A stretch of DNA of 64,000 bases from Lachnospiraceae bacterium. Its GTDB lineage: Bacteria > Bacillota > Clostridia > Lachnospirales > Lachnospiraceae. This document shows positions 27,461-34,953 of the stretch, one piece after another (the stretch's first letter is position 1; every line of letters starts with the position of its first letter). The notes under the pieces were generated by a model. That model was not told where the DNA came from and ran no database searches. It saw only the letters and a program-made list of their open reading frames with translations. The stretch is taken from contig BLLW01000004.1 in assembly GCA_011959285.1 (NCBI GenBank), forward strand, positions 17,171 through 81,170, given 5' to 3'. The translations under genes and the position numbers were made by a program.

Positions 27461-27988
27461 CTATGAAAATAAATTGCTGAAAAAATCCTTTATTGAGTTT
27501 TTCAGATTATCCCAAAAACTGTTCATCGCATTGGAAGCGGCATTTTTCACTGCGTCCGCCAACAGTTCGTCTATATGATCTGCAAAATCTGCGCCGTACT
27601 GCTGATACAAATGCTCTGCCTTGTCCATCACATACTCGGCAGAAAAACCTATGTCCTCCAGTTTTTCCATAGTGTCTACCAATTTCCCGGCATCTTCTCT
27701 GCTGATCTCGACGCCAAACTTGGCTTTTCCCTCCTCAATTGCATTCAAAAGACCCTCTTCTGAATCCAAGTTTCCTTCCTTTATTTTCTCTTTCAAAAAG
27801 GAAAAGACCTCTTCCGCTGTCTCCTTATCCACATCCTCAAACACAGCTGAAAGTTCCTGCTTCACCTGACTTAGTATATCTGCCGCCTCCTGATCTGCCG
27901 TCTCTGTTTCCGCCGCGCGAACAGGCATCAACAAAACTAAAAACAACATCATGAACATAAGCAGCAAGGCTGAAATTCTCTTTTTCAT
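27461..27988 (-). CDS. small secreted helical protein of unknown function
   Basis: About 175 residues. A basic start (MKKR) and hydrophobic signal peptide (ISALLLMFMMLFLVLLM, likely cut after VRAAE) are followed by an almost wholly alpha-helical acidic protein (DILSQVKQELSAVFEDVDKE, FLKEKIKEGNLDSEEG). The amphipathic C-terminus (FWDNLKNSIKDFFSNLF) could touch a membrane. I do not recognise a family. It directly follows the alpha/beta hydrolase gene, whose stop overlaps the upstream end of this frame, so they are likely co-transcribed. The ATG at 27988 has AGAGG 13 bases upstream, a long spacing, so the start is uncertain. Confidence 0.65.
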   Translation of the reverse strand: MKKRISALLLMFMMLFLVLLMPVRAAETETADQEAADILSQVKQELSAVFEDVDKETAEEVFSFLKEKIKEGNLDSEEGLLNAIEEGKAKFGVEISREDAGKLVDTMEKLEDIGFSAEYVMDKAEHLYQQYGADFADHIDELLADAVKNAASNAMNSFWDNLKNSIKDFFSNLFS

Positions 27989-28009
27989 TTTAGCACATAT
28001 TCCTCTCAA

Positions 28010-28954
28010 TCAGCACTGATATTCTTTGACCCTTTCCATAATCCACGGATAAATATCCTTATATACTTCCTGCCGGTTCTTTTCATTCAAAAGTTCGTGC
28101 CGGTCGCCTGCGTATAATTTTAAAGATACACGTTCCATACCTGCCTTTTGAAAATCCCCATAGGCTTTTCTAACGCCCTCGCCGTAATTGCCCACCGGAT
28201 CCATATCTCCTGCAATAAAATGCACCGGAAGATTTTTGGGCATTGCCTTTAAATTCTCTTCCTTGTTCAGCCGATCTAGCAGTGCGAACAAAGTCCTAAA
28301 ACCATTTACGGTAAAAGTAAAACCGCACAGTTCATCTTTTACGTAAGCATCCACAACACTTTCCTCGGTGCACAGCCAGTCCACCGATGTTTTTGCATCT
28401 GGTATCTTCTTATTATAAGACCCAAATGCCAGCTTATCGATCATCCTTGCCACATGCTTCTGTCCCAGGAAAATGCCCTGCAGCGCCGCAATCGCCTTTG
28501 ATACCTTTACCAGCGCTTTGGGCTGGGACCCCGTTCCGCAGACAATGGCGCCCTGTATTCCCGTCCCATACCGGAACAAATAATTTCTAAGAATAAAGGA
28601 CCCCATGCTGTGCCCCAGAATGATATAAGGTATTCCGGGATATTCCTCCTGCGTCATCTTCTTTAATCGATGGACATCACGCACCACCACCGTGGCGGGA
28701 TCCTGCTCACAAAAATATCCATAAGTGCCGTCTTTTGCCACACTCTTCCCATGACCTAAGTGATCATCCCCTGTCACCAGTATCCCCTTCTCCCCAAGAT
28801 ACTGCGCCAATTCCTCATAGCGCTCGATGTATTCCGCCATACCATGAATAATCTGGACGATGCAGACCACCCTTTGTTCCGGCACCCATCTGACCGCATG
28901 AATCTTTGATTTCCCGTCTCTGGAATCAAAGGTAAACTCTTCTTTCTTTACCAT
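28010..28954 (-). CDS. alpha/beta hydrolase (serine aminopeptidase/monoacylglycerol lipase type)
   Basis: Cytoplasmic serine hydrolase, 314 residues. The nucleophile elbow is ILGHSMGSFILRNYL (GxSxG). The oxyanion region is VQIIHGMAEYIERYEELAQY, the catalytic Asp is probably in FIAGDMDPVGNYG, and the His in YAGDRHELLNE. This order matches Hydrolase_4 / monoacylglycerol-lipase-like enzymes. AGGGGAGG precedes ATG 28954. It lies 18 bases after metG and before a small secreted protein. Natural substrate unknown. Confidence 0.9.
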   Translation of the reverse strand: MVKKEEFTFDSRDGKSKIHAVRWVPEQRVVCIVQIIHGMAEYIERYEELAQYLGEKGILVTGDDHLGHGKSVAKDGTYGYFCEQDPATVVVRDVHRLKKMTQEEYPGIPYIILGHSMGSFILRNYLFRYGTGIQGAIVCGTGSQPKALVKVSKAIAALQGIFLGQKHVARMIDKLAFGSYNKKIPDAKTSVDWLCTEESVVDAYVKDELCGFTFTVNGFRTLFALLDRLNKEENLKAMPKNLPVHFIAGDMDPVGNYGEGVRKAYGDFQKAGMERVSLKLYAGDRHELLNEKNRQEVYKDIYPWIMERVKEYQC

Positions 28955-28972
28955 TGTAACCTCCCCTTTTGC

Positions 28973-30958
28973 CTAGCAGATTTCTGCGCCTGCCGGCATA
29001 TCCTTTTCTGGTGTAAGAAGCGCTAAATTCCCCTCAGCATCCTCCGCACTAAGCAGCATTCCCTCCGAAAGCACCCCTGCTAACTTGGCAGGTTTTAAGT
29101 TGACCAATACCATTACCTTTTTACCCACCATCTCTTCTGCACTGTAATGCTGTTTGATGCCGGAAACAATCTGTTTGATCTGACTTCCGATCCGCACCTT
29201 TGAGCAGAGCAGCTTCTTTGATTTAGGCACCTCCTCGCAGGCAATGATTTCGCCTACCTGGAACTGCATTTTGTCAAAAAGATCATATGTGATCTCTTCC
29301 TTAGGCTCAATGTCGATTCCATCTGCCGTTTCTTTCGTCTCCTCTGCGCTTTGTTCTCCCTTCGGTTCCTGAGCTGCCTTTCTTTCTGCAAACATAGCCT
29401 CTGCCTTTTCAAAGACCTCCTTCGCATCCAGACGTGCAAACAGGATTTCAGGTTTCTGCGTCACTTGGTTTCCAGAAGGATAAAGTCCAAAGCGGTCAAG
29501 CTCCTCAAATCCCCGTAGCTGCGCGCTTAGCTGCCCGGCAATCTTCTGTGCCGTGGACGGCATAAAGGGCTCCAACAAAGATGCTCCAATCATAATACTT
29601 TCAATCAAATTATAAAGCACGGTAGAAAGGCGGTCTTTCTTCGCCTCATCCTTGGCAAGCACCCAAGGCTCTGTCTCGTCAATATATTTATTGCAGCGTT
29701 TAAACAGCGTAAAAATCTCTGTGAGGGCGTCTGCCACGCGCAGCTCCTCCATCTTTGCAGCCACCTTTTCATATGCGCCCGTTGCAACTGCTTTTAACTC
29801 TTCATCCACCGTTTCCGCGCATCCCTTATCTACCGCTGCGCCGTCAAAATATTTGTTACTCATGGAAATAGTTCTGTTTACCAGATTGCCCAAGGTGTTT
29901 GCCAAATCGGAATTGATTCTTTCAACCAAAAGCTCCCAAGAAATGGTTCCATCATTCTCAAAAGGCATCTCATGAAGTACAAAGTAGCGCACTGCATCTA
30001 CCCCAAAGAAATCCACTAAATCATCTGCATAAAGCACATTTCCCTTGGACTTGCTCATTTTGCCATCTCCCTGCAAAAGCCATGGATGACCAAATACCTG
30101 CTTCGGCAATGGTTCGCCTAATGCCATCAAAAAGATGGGCCAGTAGATTGTGTGGAAGCGGATAATATCCTTTCCTATCAGATGCAGATCAGCCGGCCAG
30201 AGCTTGTGATACTGCTGCGTGCTTTCCCCATCACACTCATATCCGATTCCTGTAATATAGTTGGTCAATGCGTCAAGCCACACATAAACCACATGCCTGT
30301 CATCAAAGTCTACCGGAATGCCCCACTTAAAGGAAGTTCTCGATACACACAGATCCTGCAGCCCCGGCAGAAGGAAATTGTTCATCATTTCATTCTTACG
30401 GGATACCGGCTGAATAAATTCCGGGTGGGTATTGATGTGCTCAATCAGCTTATCCGCATATTTGCTCATCTTAAAAAAGTATGCCTCTTCCTTTGCCGGC
30501 TTTACTTCCCTTCCGCAGTCAGGACATTTGCCATCCACCAGCTGGGATTCTGTCCAGAAAGACTCGCAGGGCGTACAATACAGCCCTTCATAGGCACCTT
30601 TATAAATATCCCCCTGATGATACAGTTTCTTAAAAATCTTCTGTACCTGCTTTTCGTGGTAATCATCTGTGGTACGGATAAAATGGTCATAAGACGTATC
30701 CATCAGATTCCACAAATCTTTGATTGTCCCTGCCACATTATCCACAAATTCCTTAGGGGTAACTCCCGCTTCCTCTGCCTTCAGTTCAATCTTCTGTCCA
30801 TGCTCGTCCGTGCCTGTCTGGAAAAAGACATCATAGCCGTCCTTTCTTTTAAATCTGGCAATACTGTCAGCCAGCACGATTTCATAGCTGTTGCCTATAT
30901 GAGGCTTGCCCGACGTATAAGCAATAGCTGTCGTAATATAATACTTTCCTTTACACAT
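28973..30958 (-). CDS. metG: methionyl-tRNA synthetase
   Basis: Charges tRNA-Met with methionine, 661 residues. The class I motif is KPHIGN (HIGH type) near residue 20 and the KMSKS loop is KMSKSKGNVLY near 298. A zinc knuckle is seen (YCTPCESFW ... CPDCGREV). The anticodon-binding helical domain follows. The C-terminal about 105 residues form an EMAP/Trbp111-like tRNA-binding domain (VGEIIACEEVPKSKKLL), joined by an acidic linker; this domain drives dimerisation in MetRS. AGGAGG precedes ATG 30958. The leader contains a terminator-like hairpin (see separate entry). Confidence 0.96.
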   Translation of the reverse strand: MCKGKYYITTAIAYTSGKPHIGNSYEIVLADSIARFKRKDGYDVFFQTGTDEHGQKIELKAEEAGVTPKEFVDNVAGTIKDLWNLMDTSYDHFIRTTDDYHEKQVQKIFKKLYHQGDIYKGAYEGLYCTPCESFWTESQLVDGKCPDCGREVKPAKEEAYFFKMSKYADKLIEHINTHPEFIQPVSRKNEMMNNFLLPGLQDLCVSRTSFKWGIPVDFDDRHVVYVWLDALTNYITGIGYECDGESTQQYHKLWPADLHLIGKDIIRFHTIYWPIFLMALGEPLPKQVFGHPWLLQGDGKMSKSKGNVLYADDLVDFFGVDAVRYFVLHEMPFENDGTISWELLVERINSDLANTLGNLVNRTISMSNKYFDGAAVDKGCAETVDEELKAVATGAYEKVAAKMEELRVADALTEIFTLFKRCNKYIDETEPWVLAKDEAKKDRLSTVLYNLIESIMIGASLLEPFMPSTAQKIAGQLSAQLRGFEELDRFGLYPSGNQVTQKPEILFARLDAKEVFEKAEAMFAERKAAQEPKGEQSAEETKETADGIDIEPKEEITYDLFDKMQFQVGEIIACEEVPKSKKLLCSKVRIGSQIKQIVSGIKQHYSAEEMVGKKVMVLVNLKPAKLAGVLSEGMLLSAEDAEGNLALLTPEKDMPAGAEIC

Positions 30959-30983
30959 GTTCCGTTTCCTCCTAAAATAAAAG

Positions 30984-31013
30984 CTATCTTCTATCTAACG
31001 ACAGAAGACAGCC
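30984..31013 (-). promoter_or_regulatory. terminator-like hairpin in metG leader
   Basis: On the minus strand GCTGTCTTCTGTC pairs with GATAGAAGATAGC (13 pairs, two G-U) around a four-base loop. It is followed at once by TTTTATTTTAGGAGG, so the T tract runs into the metG ribosome binding site. A candidate attenuator. No T-box motifs were found. Confidence 0.6.
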
Positions 31014-31071
31014 TGTTTGTCGTGGTTCACTTCTCTTCGTTCCCGCTTTAGCTATCATACAACATATCATC

Positions 31072-31100
31072 AGACTATCATAAACCCCCGGCGTTGTCAA
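31072..31100 (-). promoter_or_regulatory. metG promoter
   Basis: TTGACA, 17-base spacer, TAGTCT with TG in the extended -10 position, about 115 bases upstream of metG. Confidence 0.65.
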
Positions 31101-31134
31101 TTGCTATCGCAAAACGTGCGTGTTTATAAACACA

Positions 31135-31165
31135 TAGCCCCGGATGGTGGAAGCATCCGGGGCTA
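31135..31165 (-). terminator. terminator after amt
   Basis: Perfect 12-bp GC-rich stem TAGCCCCGGATG / CATCCGGGGCTA with a seven-base loop, downstream of the Amt-PII gene. The following T tract is weak (TGTGTTTATAAA). Confidence 0.7.
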
Positions 31166-31208
31166 CGCATTTCTATATACAAACTAAAGGGATTAGGAGA
31201 AAGCTTTT

Positions 31209-32954
31209 TTATTCTACATCCCGCAGTGCTGCAAAGTCTTCTTCTCCGGTGCGGACTTTAACGACTTTGTCTACATTATAAACAAAAATCTTGCCGTCGC
31301 CGATGTGACCGGTATAAAGTGCTTTCTTTGCCGCTTCAATCACTGCTTCAACAGGAATCTTGCTGACGACTACTTCAACCTTTACTTTAGGAAGTAAGGT
31401 TGCATCCACTTCAACGCCTCTGTACATCTCTCCGGCGCCTTTCTGGATACCGCAGCCCATAACCTGTGTCACCGTCATACCGGTCACGCCAAGGTCATTC
31501 ATCGCTTTCTTTAACTTGTCATATCTGGACAGTTTTGCAATCACAGCAACCTTATAAATGCCGGTAGATGCTGCGGCAGGCGCCACCACCTTCACTGCTG
31601 CATCCCTCTGCACATCGGATGCTTCCGCATAGTCGTCTGTACCAAGGTCTGTATTCTCATTTACTTCCATCGTCATAGTATTAGCAATATCCATAATGCT
31701 GAATCCTGCATAAGCAGAGGGCAGACCATGTTCGCAGGAATCAAGACCTACAATCTCTTCTTCCTGTGTGACCCGCAGACCCGCAATCGCTTTAATAATA
31801 AGGAATGCTATGGTAATCGTCACTGCCGTCCATGCCGCTACAGCCGCAAATCCGACCAACTGGATTCCAAGCAATTTAAATCCGCCGCCATAAAAAAGAC
31901 CTACAAGACTGTCGTTTCCAGGTGCAGAGGTAGTTGCAAAAAGTCCTACTGCAATGGTACCCCAGATACCGTTTAAACAATGTACAGCAACTGCACCCAC
32001 AGGATCGTCAATGTGAAGCTTGTAATCAAGCAGCCATACACCAAATACCACCAGAAGTCCGGCAACCGCGCCGATTACAATTGCTCCTGCGGCGTCCGTC
32101 ACATCACAAGGCGCTGTGATGGCGACCAGACCTGCCAAGGATGCATTCAGACACATAGAAACATCCGGTTTTCCATATTTGACCCATGTAAAGACCATAC
32201 ATACCACCGTTGCAATAGCCGGCGCAATCGTAGTGGTAACGAATACGGAACCAAGCTGTTCTAAACTGGTACATGCTGCACCGTTAAATCCATACCAGCC
32301 AAGCCACAAGATAAACACACCCAGACATCCAATAGGAAGATTATGACCAGGAAATGCGTTTACCTTTGTAACCTTTCCTTCTTTATCTTTTACAAATTTT
32401 CCAATACGGGGACCTAACAGCTTTGCCCCAATCAGCGCTGATATACCGCCTACCATGTGAATTGCGCAGGAACCTGCAAAATCATGGAATCCTGCCTGTG
32501 CAAGCCAGCCGCCGCCCCAGATCCAATGGGCTTCGATAGGATAGATCAAAGCAGAGATGACACCTGAGTAGACACAATAGGATAAAAATTTCGTTCTCTC
32601 TGCCATTGCCCCTGATACAATTGTCGCAGTGGTCGCACAAAATACTAAGTTAAACACAAAATTTGACCAGTCAAAGTTTGCATAGTTGGTAAAAATATCA
32701 AATCCCGGCTTTCCAATCAATCCGACCATATCCTCACCAAACAAAAGTCCAAATCCAATCAGGATAAAAACTACTGTACCAATGCAGAAATCCATCAAGT
32801 TCTTCATCAGGATATTCCCTGCATTTTTTGCTCTGGTGAAGCCGGTCTCTACCATTGCAAAACCAGCCTGCATCCAGAACACCAGCGCGGCTCCAATCAG
32901 GAACCAGACGCCGAACACCTCGCCGCTTACGGCACTCATCATTTCTTCTGTCAT
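31209..32954 (-). CDS. amt: ammonium transporter Amt fused to a P-II signalling domain
   Basis: Membrane ammonium channel with a built-in regulator, 581 residues. Residues about 1-430 are Amt: eleven helices, with pore histidines in GSCAIHMVGG and VAVHCLNGIWG and the aromatic gate region FWMQAGFAMVETGF. A linker (about 430-465) leads to a PII domain (about 467-581): YKVAVIAKLSRYDKLKKAMN, a T-loop containing EMYRGVEV with the conserved Tyr, and TGHIGDGKIFV, the ATP/2-oxoglutarate-binding B-loop. Normally GlnK is a separate protein that blocks the channel; here it is tethered. AGGAGG precedes ATG 32954. The leader has two terminator-like hairpins. Confidence 0.95.
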   Translation of the reverse strand: MTEEMMSAVSGEVFGVWFLIGAALVFWMQAGFAMVETGFTRAKNAGNILMKNLMDFCIGTVVFILIGFGLLFGEDMVGLIGKPGFDIFTNYANFDWSNFVFNLVFCATTATIVSGAMAERTKFLSYCVYSGVISALIYPIEAHWIWGGGWLAQAGFHDFAGSCAIHMVGGISALIGAKLLGPRIGKFVKDKEGKVTKVNAFPGHNLPIGCLGVFILWLGWYGFNGAACTSLEQLGSVFVTTTIAPAIATVVCMVFTWVKYGKPDVSMCLNASLAGLVAITAPCDVTDAAGAIVIGAVAGLLVVFGVWLLDYKLHIDDPVGAVAVHCLNGIWGTIAVGLFATTSAPGNDSLVGLFYGGGFKLLGIQLVGFAAVAAWTAVTITIAFLIIKAIAGLRVTQEEEIVGLDSCEHGLPSAYAGFSIMDIANTMTMEVNENTDLGTDDYAEASDVQRDAAVKVVAPAAASTGIYKVAVIAKLSRYDKLKKAMNDLGVTGMTVTQVMGCGIQKGAGEMYRGVEVDATLLPKVKVEVVVSKIPVEAVIEAAKKALYTGHIGDGKIFVYNVDKVVKVRTGEEDFAALRDVE

Positions 32955-32980
32955 AATCTTTCCTCCTCACATTAAAAAAA

Positions 32981-33023
32981 GCGGATGCAAAGGGGGATTT
33001 TCCTATAAGCCCCTTTGCTCCGC
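32981..33023 (-). promoter_or_regulatory. second terminator-like hairpin in amt leader
   Basis: GCGGAGCAAAGGGG pairs with CCCCTTTGCATCCGC (one bulged A), followed on the minus strand by seven T residues and then the amt ribosome binding site. A complete intrinsic terminator shape inside the leader. It could also terminate plus-strand transcription (GTTTTTTAAT on that side). Confidence 0.75.
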
Positions 33024-33046
33024 GTTTTTTAATAAATAAATTTAAA

Positions 33047-33074
33047 AAGGCACTGCATGTTTCTGCAGCGCCTT
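33047..33074 (-). promoter_or_regulatory. first terminator-like hairpin in amt leader
   Basis: AAGGCGCTGCA / TGCAGTGCCTT, 11 pairs with one G-U, six-base loop GAAACA, then a T run. It begins about nine bases after the predicted start point. It may also end transcripts of the acetyltransferase gene upstream. Confidence 0.7.
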
Positions 33075-33089
33075 CGCTTTATGTATTGC

Positions 33090-33118
33090 ATGATAGCACC
33101 CTGTTTATTTTCTGTCAA
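33090..33118 (-). promoter_or_regulatory. amt promoter
   Basis: TTGACA, 17-base spacer, TATCAT on the minus strand; predicted start near 33083. Confidence 0.8.
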
Positions 33119-33133
33119 CCTCTTTTTTGTTTT

Positions 33134-33973
33134 TTATTTTGTACACAGATTTCTCGTAAAAAGCTTGTAATCACAGTCTGAGACGATTACGTTATCCTGA
33201 AATTCAAACCCCAGCCTGTCAAGAAGTCCCAAGGATGCCTCATTCTTTTCGCTTACCAGCGCCTGCACTTTATCAAAGGCAAGTTCCTCCTTTGCATAGG
33301 CAAGAATCGCCGCGCAAACCTCGAAGGCATAGCCCATGTTCTGATGGGCTGTGTCTATAACAAATCCAAGTTCAGGAAGGTCATAGCCTTCCCTGACACT
33401 CAACCCTGCCCGCCCTATCACCTCTCCAGTATCTTTAAGCTGTACTGTCCAGAGACCGTAGCCATAAAATCCATATATCTGATCGATATACGCTTTCATG
33501 TAGGCTTCTTCCTCTTCCCTTTTCTGGTAAAGATTCTCCATATAATAAGTGATGGAAGGATCGCTGTAGATTCTATAAAAATCCTTCACGTCCTCCACCG
33601 TGCTCTCCCGTACTTTCAGCCTGTCCGTCTCTAAGATATTCCACGGCAGCCCCGCAAGCCTCTTAAACGCCTCTTCATAAGAACGGTATTCCAAAAGAAA
33701 CAAATCTTCCACTCCGTATCTCACCGCCGGGAATGCTTTATCCCGGTTCTTCTCGTGATAGAGGATAACCACATACCACCCTTCTTTTAATAATGTTTCC
33801 GCCGTTTCCGGCTCATCGGTTATGACCAGCGTCTCTTCCCTTTCATATTGATCCATTCTTTTTAATGTAACGTGCACCTGGTGTTCATTCACTTTATCAC
33901 AAATCTCATCTAAACGATCTGCGACAATTTCGCAATAGTATTCGGACAGCAGGAGAAGAATGCATTTTAGCAT
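33134..33973 (-). CDS. GNAT-family acetyltransferase with N-terminal extension
   Basis: 279 residues. The C-terminal 165 residues are a RimJ/RimL-type GNAT domain: ETDRLKVRESTVEDVKDFYRIY, then VIGRAGLSVREGYDLPELGFVI, the CoA segment AHQNMGYAFEVCAAILAYA, and NEASLGLLDRLGFEFQ. The first 110 residues form a separate alpha/beta domain (LVITDEPETAETLLKEGWYVVILYHEKN) with a receiver- or HAD-like alternation of strands and helices; I cannot name it. GAGGGGA precedes ATG 33973. Stands alone between the plus-strand cyclophilin gene and amt. Confidence 0.82.
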   Translation of the reverse strand: MLKCILLLLSEYYCEIVADRLDEICDKVNEHQVHVTLKRMDQYEREETLVITDEPETAETLLKEGWYVVILYHEKNRDKAFPAVRYGVEDLFLLEYRSYEEAFKRLAGLPWNILETDRLKVRESTVEDVKDFYRIYSDPSITYYMENLYQKREEEEAYMKAYIDQIYGFYGYGLWTVQLKDTGEVIGRAGLSVREGYDLPELGFVIDTAHQNMGYAFEVCAAILAYAKEELAFDKVQALVSEKNEASLGLLDRLGFEFQDNVIVSDCDYKLFTRNLCTK

Positions 33974-34061
33974 TGTAAAGTCCCCTCACTTCATATAAAA
34001 TATGTACTGTATCTATTATAATACGCGCTTATCTAAATGAAAAGAAAGGAAACAATTAATT

Positions 34062-34586
34062 ATGAGTCAAAATTATCCTATTGTAACATTTACCATGGAA
34101 AACGGCGATGTCATAAAGGCAGAATTATACCCCGACATTGCTCCCATTTCTGTCAATAACTTCATCAGCCTGATCAACCAGAATTTCTATGACGGTCTGA
34201 TCTTCCACCGCGTCATCCGCGGATTCATGATCCAGGGCGGCGATCCGGAAGGCACCGGCTGCGGCGGTCCCGGCTACAGTATCAAGGGCGAATTTTCTGC
34301 AAACGGCGTGGAAAACAATTTAAAGCACACCGAAGGCGTTTTATCCATGGCAAGAAGCATGGCGCCCGATTCCGCAGGCTCCCAATTCTTCATCATGCAT
34401 AAGAATGCACCACATTTGGACGGCAGCTACGCCGCATTTGGGAAGGTGATCGAAGGGATGGATGTGGTGAATAAAATAGCCGAAACAGCTACCGATTACT
34501 CGGACCGTCCCTTAGAAGAACAGAAACTCAAAAGCGTCACCGTAGACACCTTCGGCGTCACTTATCCTGAGCCGGAAAAATTATAA
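34062..34586 (+). CDS. peptidyl-prolyl cis-trans isomerase, cyclophilin type
   Basis: Cytoplasmic protein-folding enzyme, 174 residues, no signal peptide. Cyclophilin core motifs are present: FHRVIRGFMIQGGDPEGTG (catalytic Arg in FHRV), GVLSMARSMAPDSAGSQFFI (active-site Gln/Phe) and HLDGSYAAFGKVIEGMDVV. AAAGGAAA precedes ATG 34062. Single gene on the plus strand, divergent from the acetyltransferase. Confidence 0.95.
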   Translation: MSQNYPIVTFTMENGDVIKAELYPDIAPISVNNFISLINQNFYDGLIFHRVIRGFMIQGGDPEGTGCGGPGYSIKGEFSANGVENNLKHTEGVLSMARSMAPDSAGSQFFIMHKNAPHLDGSYAAFGKVIEGMDVVNKIAETATDYSDRPLEEQKLKSVTVDTFGVTYPEPEKL

Positions 34587-34661
34587 TAATCAATTTCTTC
34601 CGTTCACATTCTGTTCATATTTAATTTAAAAAAACTTAATTGGCATAACATTCTTTAGACA

Positions 34662-34698
34662 TTTCTGTATCCTATACTAATACCATAAGATACAGAAA
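34662..34698. repeat. inverted repeat downstream of the cyclophilin gene
   Basis: TTTCTGTATC and GATACAGAAA, perfect ten base pairs with a 17-base AT-rich spacer. In the 367-base gap before the AGCS gene. Could be a protein-binding dyad; no T tract for termination. Confidence 0.4.
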
Positions 34699-34760
34699 AG
34701 CACAAACCACTTACAAGAAGCCTCAAAGTAATTGATTTATTAATAACTTTTTCATAATAA

Positions 34761-34790
34761 ATGCCAAGTAAACAAACGTTTACTTGGCAT
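34761..34790. repeat. 13-bp perfect hairpin in AGCS upstream region
   Basis: ATGCCAAGTAAAC / GTTTACTTGGCAT with a four-base AAAC loop. On the minus strand it is followed by TTTATTATG; on the plus strand by CCTCCCTTTTATTG. It may be the cyclophilin terminator or an operator containing AAACGTTT. Confidence 0.6.
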
Positions 34791-34836
34791 CCTCCCTTTT
34801 ATTGCAACATTTCATAGGCTTTTTTCTTGTTTTCCC

Positions 34837-34865
34837 TTGCATTTTTCTATCTTTTCCTGTATAGT
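34837..34865 (+). promoter_or_regulatory. promoter of AGCS symporter gene
   Basis: TTGCAT, 17-base spacer, TATAGT on the plus strand; predicted start near 34872. Confidence 0.65.
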
Positions 34866-34877
34866 AATACACGAATC

Positions 34878-34911
34878 AACGAGGATTTACGAAGGTAAAT
34901 TCTCGTTTTTT
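34878..34911 (+). promoter_or_regulatory. terminator-like hairpin at the 5' end of the AGCS message
   Basis: AACGAGGATTTAC / GTAAATTCTCGTT, 13 pairs with one G-U, loop GAAG, then six T residues. It starts only about six bases after the predicted transcription start and ends about 43 bases before the start codon. Confidence 0.65.
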
Positions 34912-34953
34912 GTGAGGTTCATCTATCTATACTTATGAAAGAGGAGATTTTTT

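Noticed and set aside
30152..31051. Long plus-strand open frame opposite metG
   Set aside because: It is antisense to conserved metG motifs and reads as low-quality protein; a frame shadow.
30959..31075. T-box riboswitch before metG
   Set aside because: The leader is only about 107 bases and lacks the conserved T-box sequence and specifier stem. Only a terminator-like hairpin remains.
33047..33074. ANTAR-type hexaloop in the amt leader
   Set aside because: The loop GAAACA does not have A at position 1 and G at position 4, so ANTAR control is not claimed.
34866..34953. Glycine riboswitch before the AGCS symporter gene
   Set aside because: The predicted leader is about 80 bases, too short, and shows only one hairpin at its very start.
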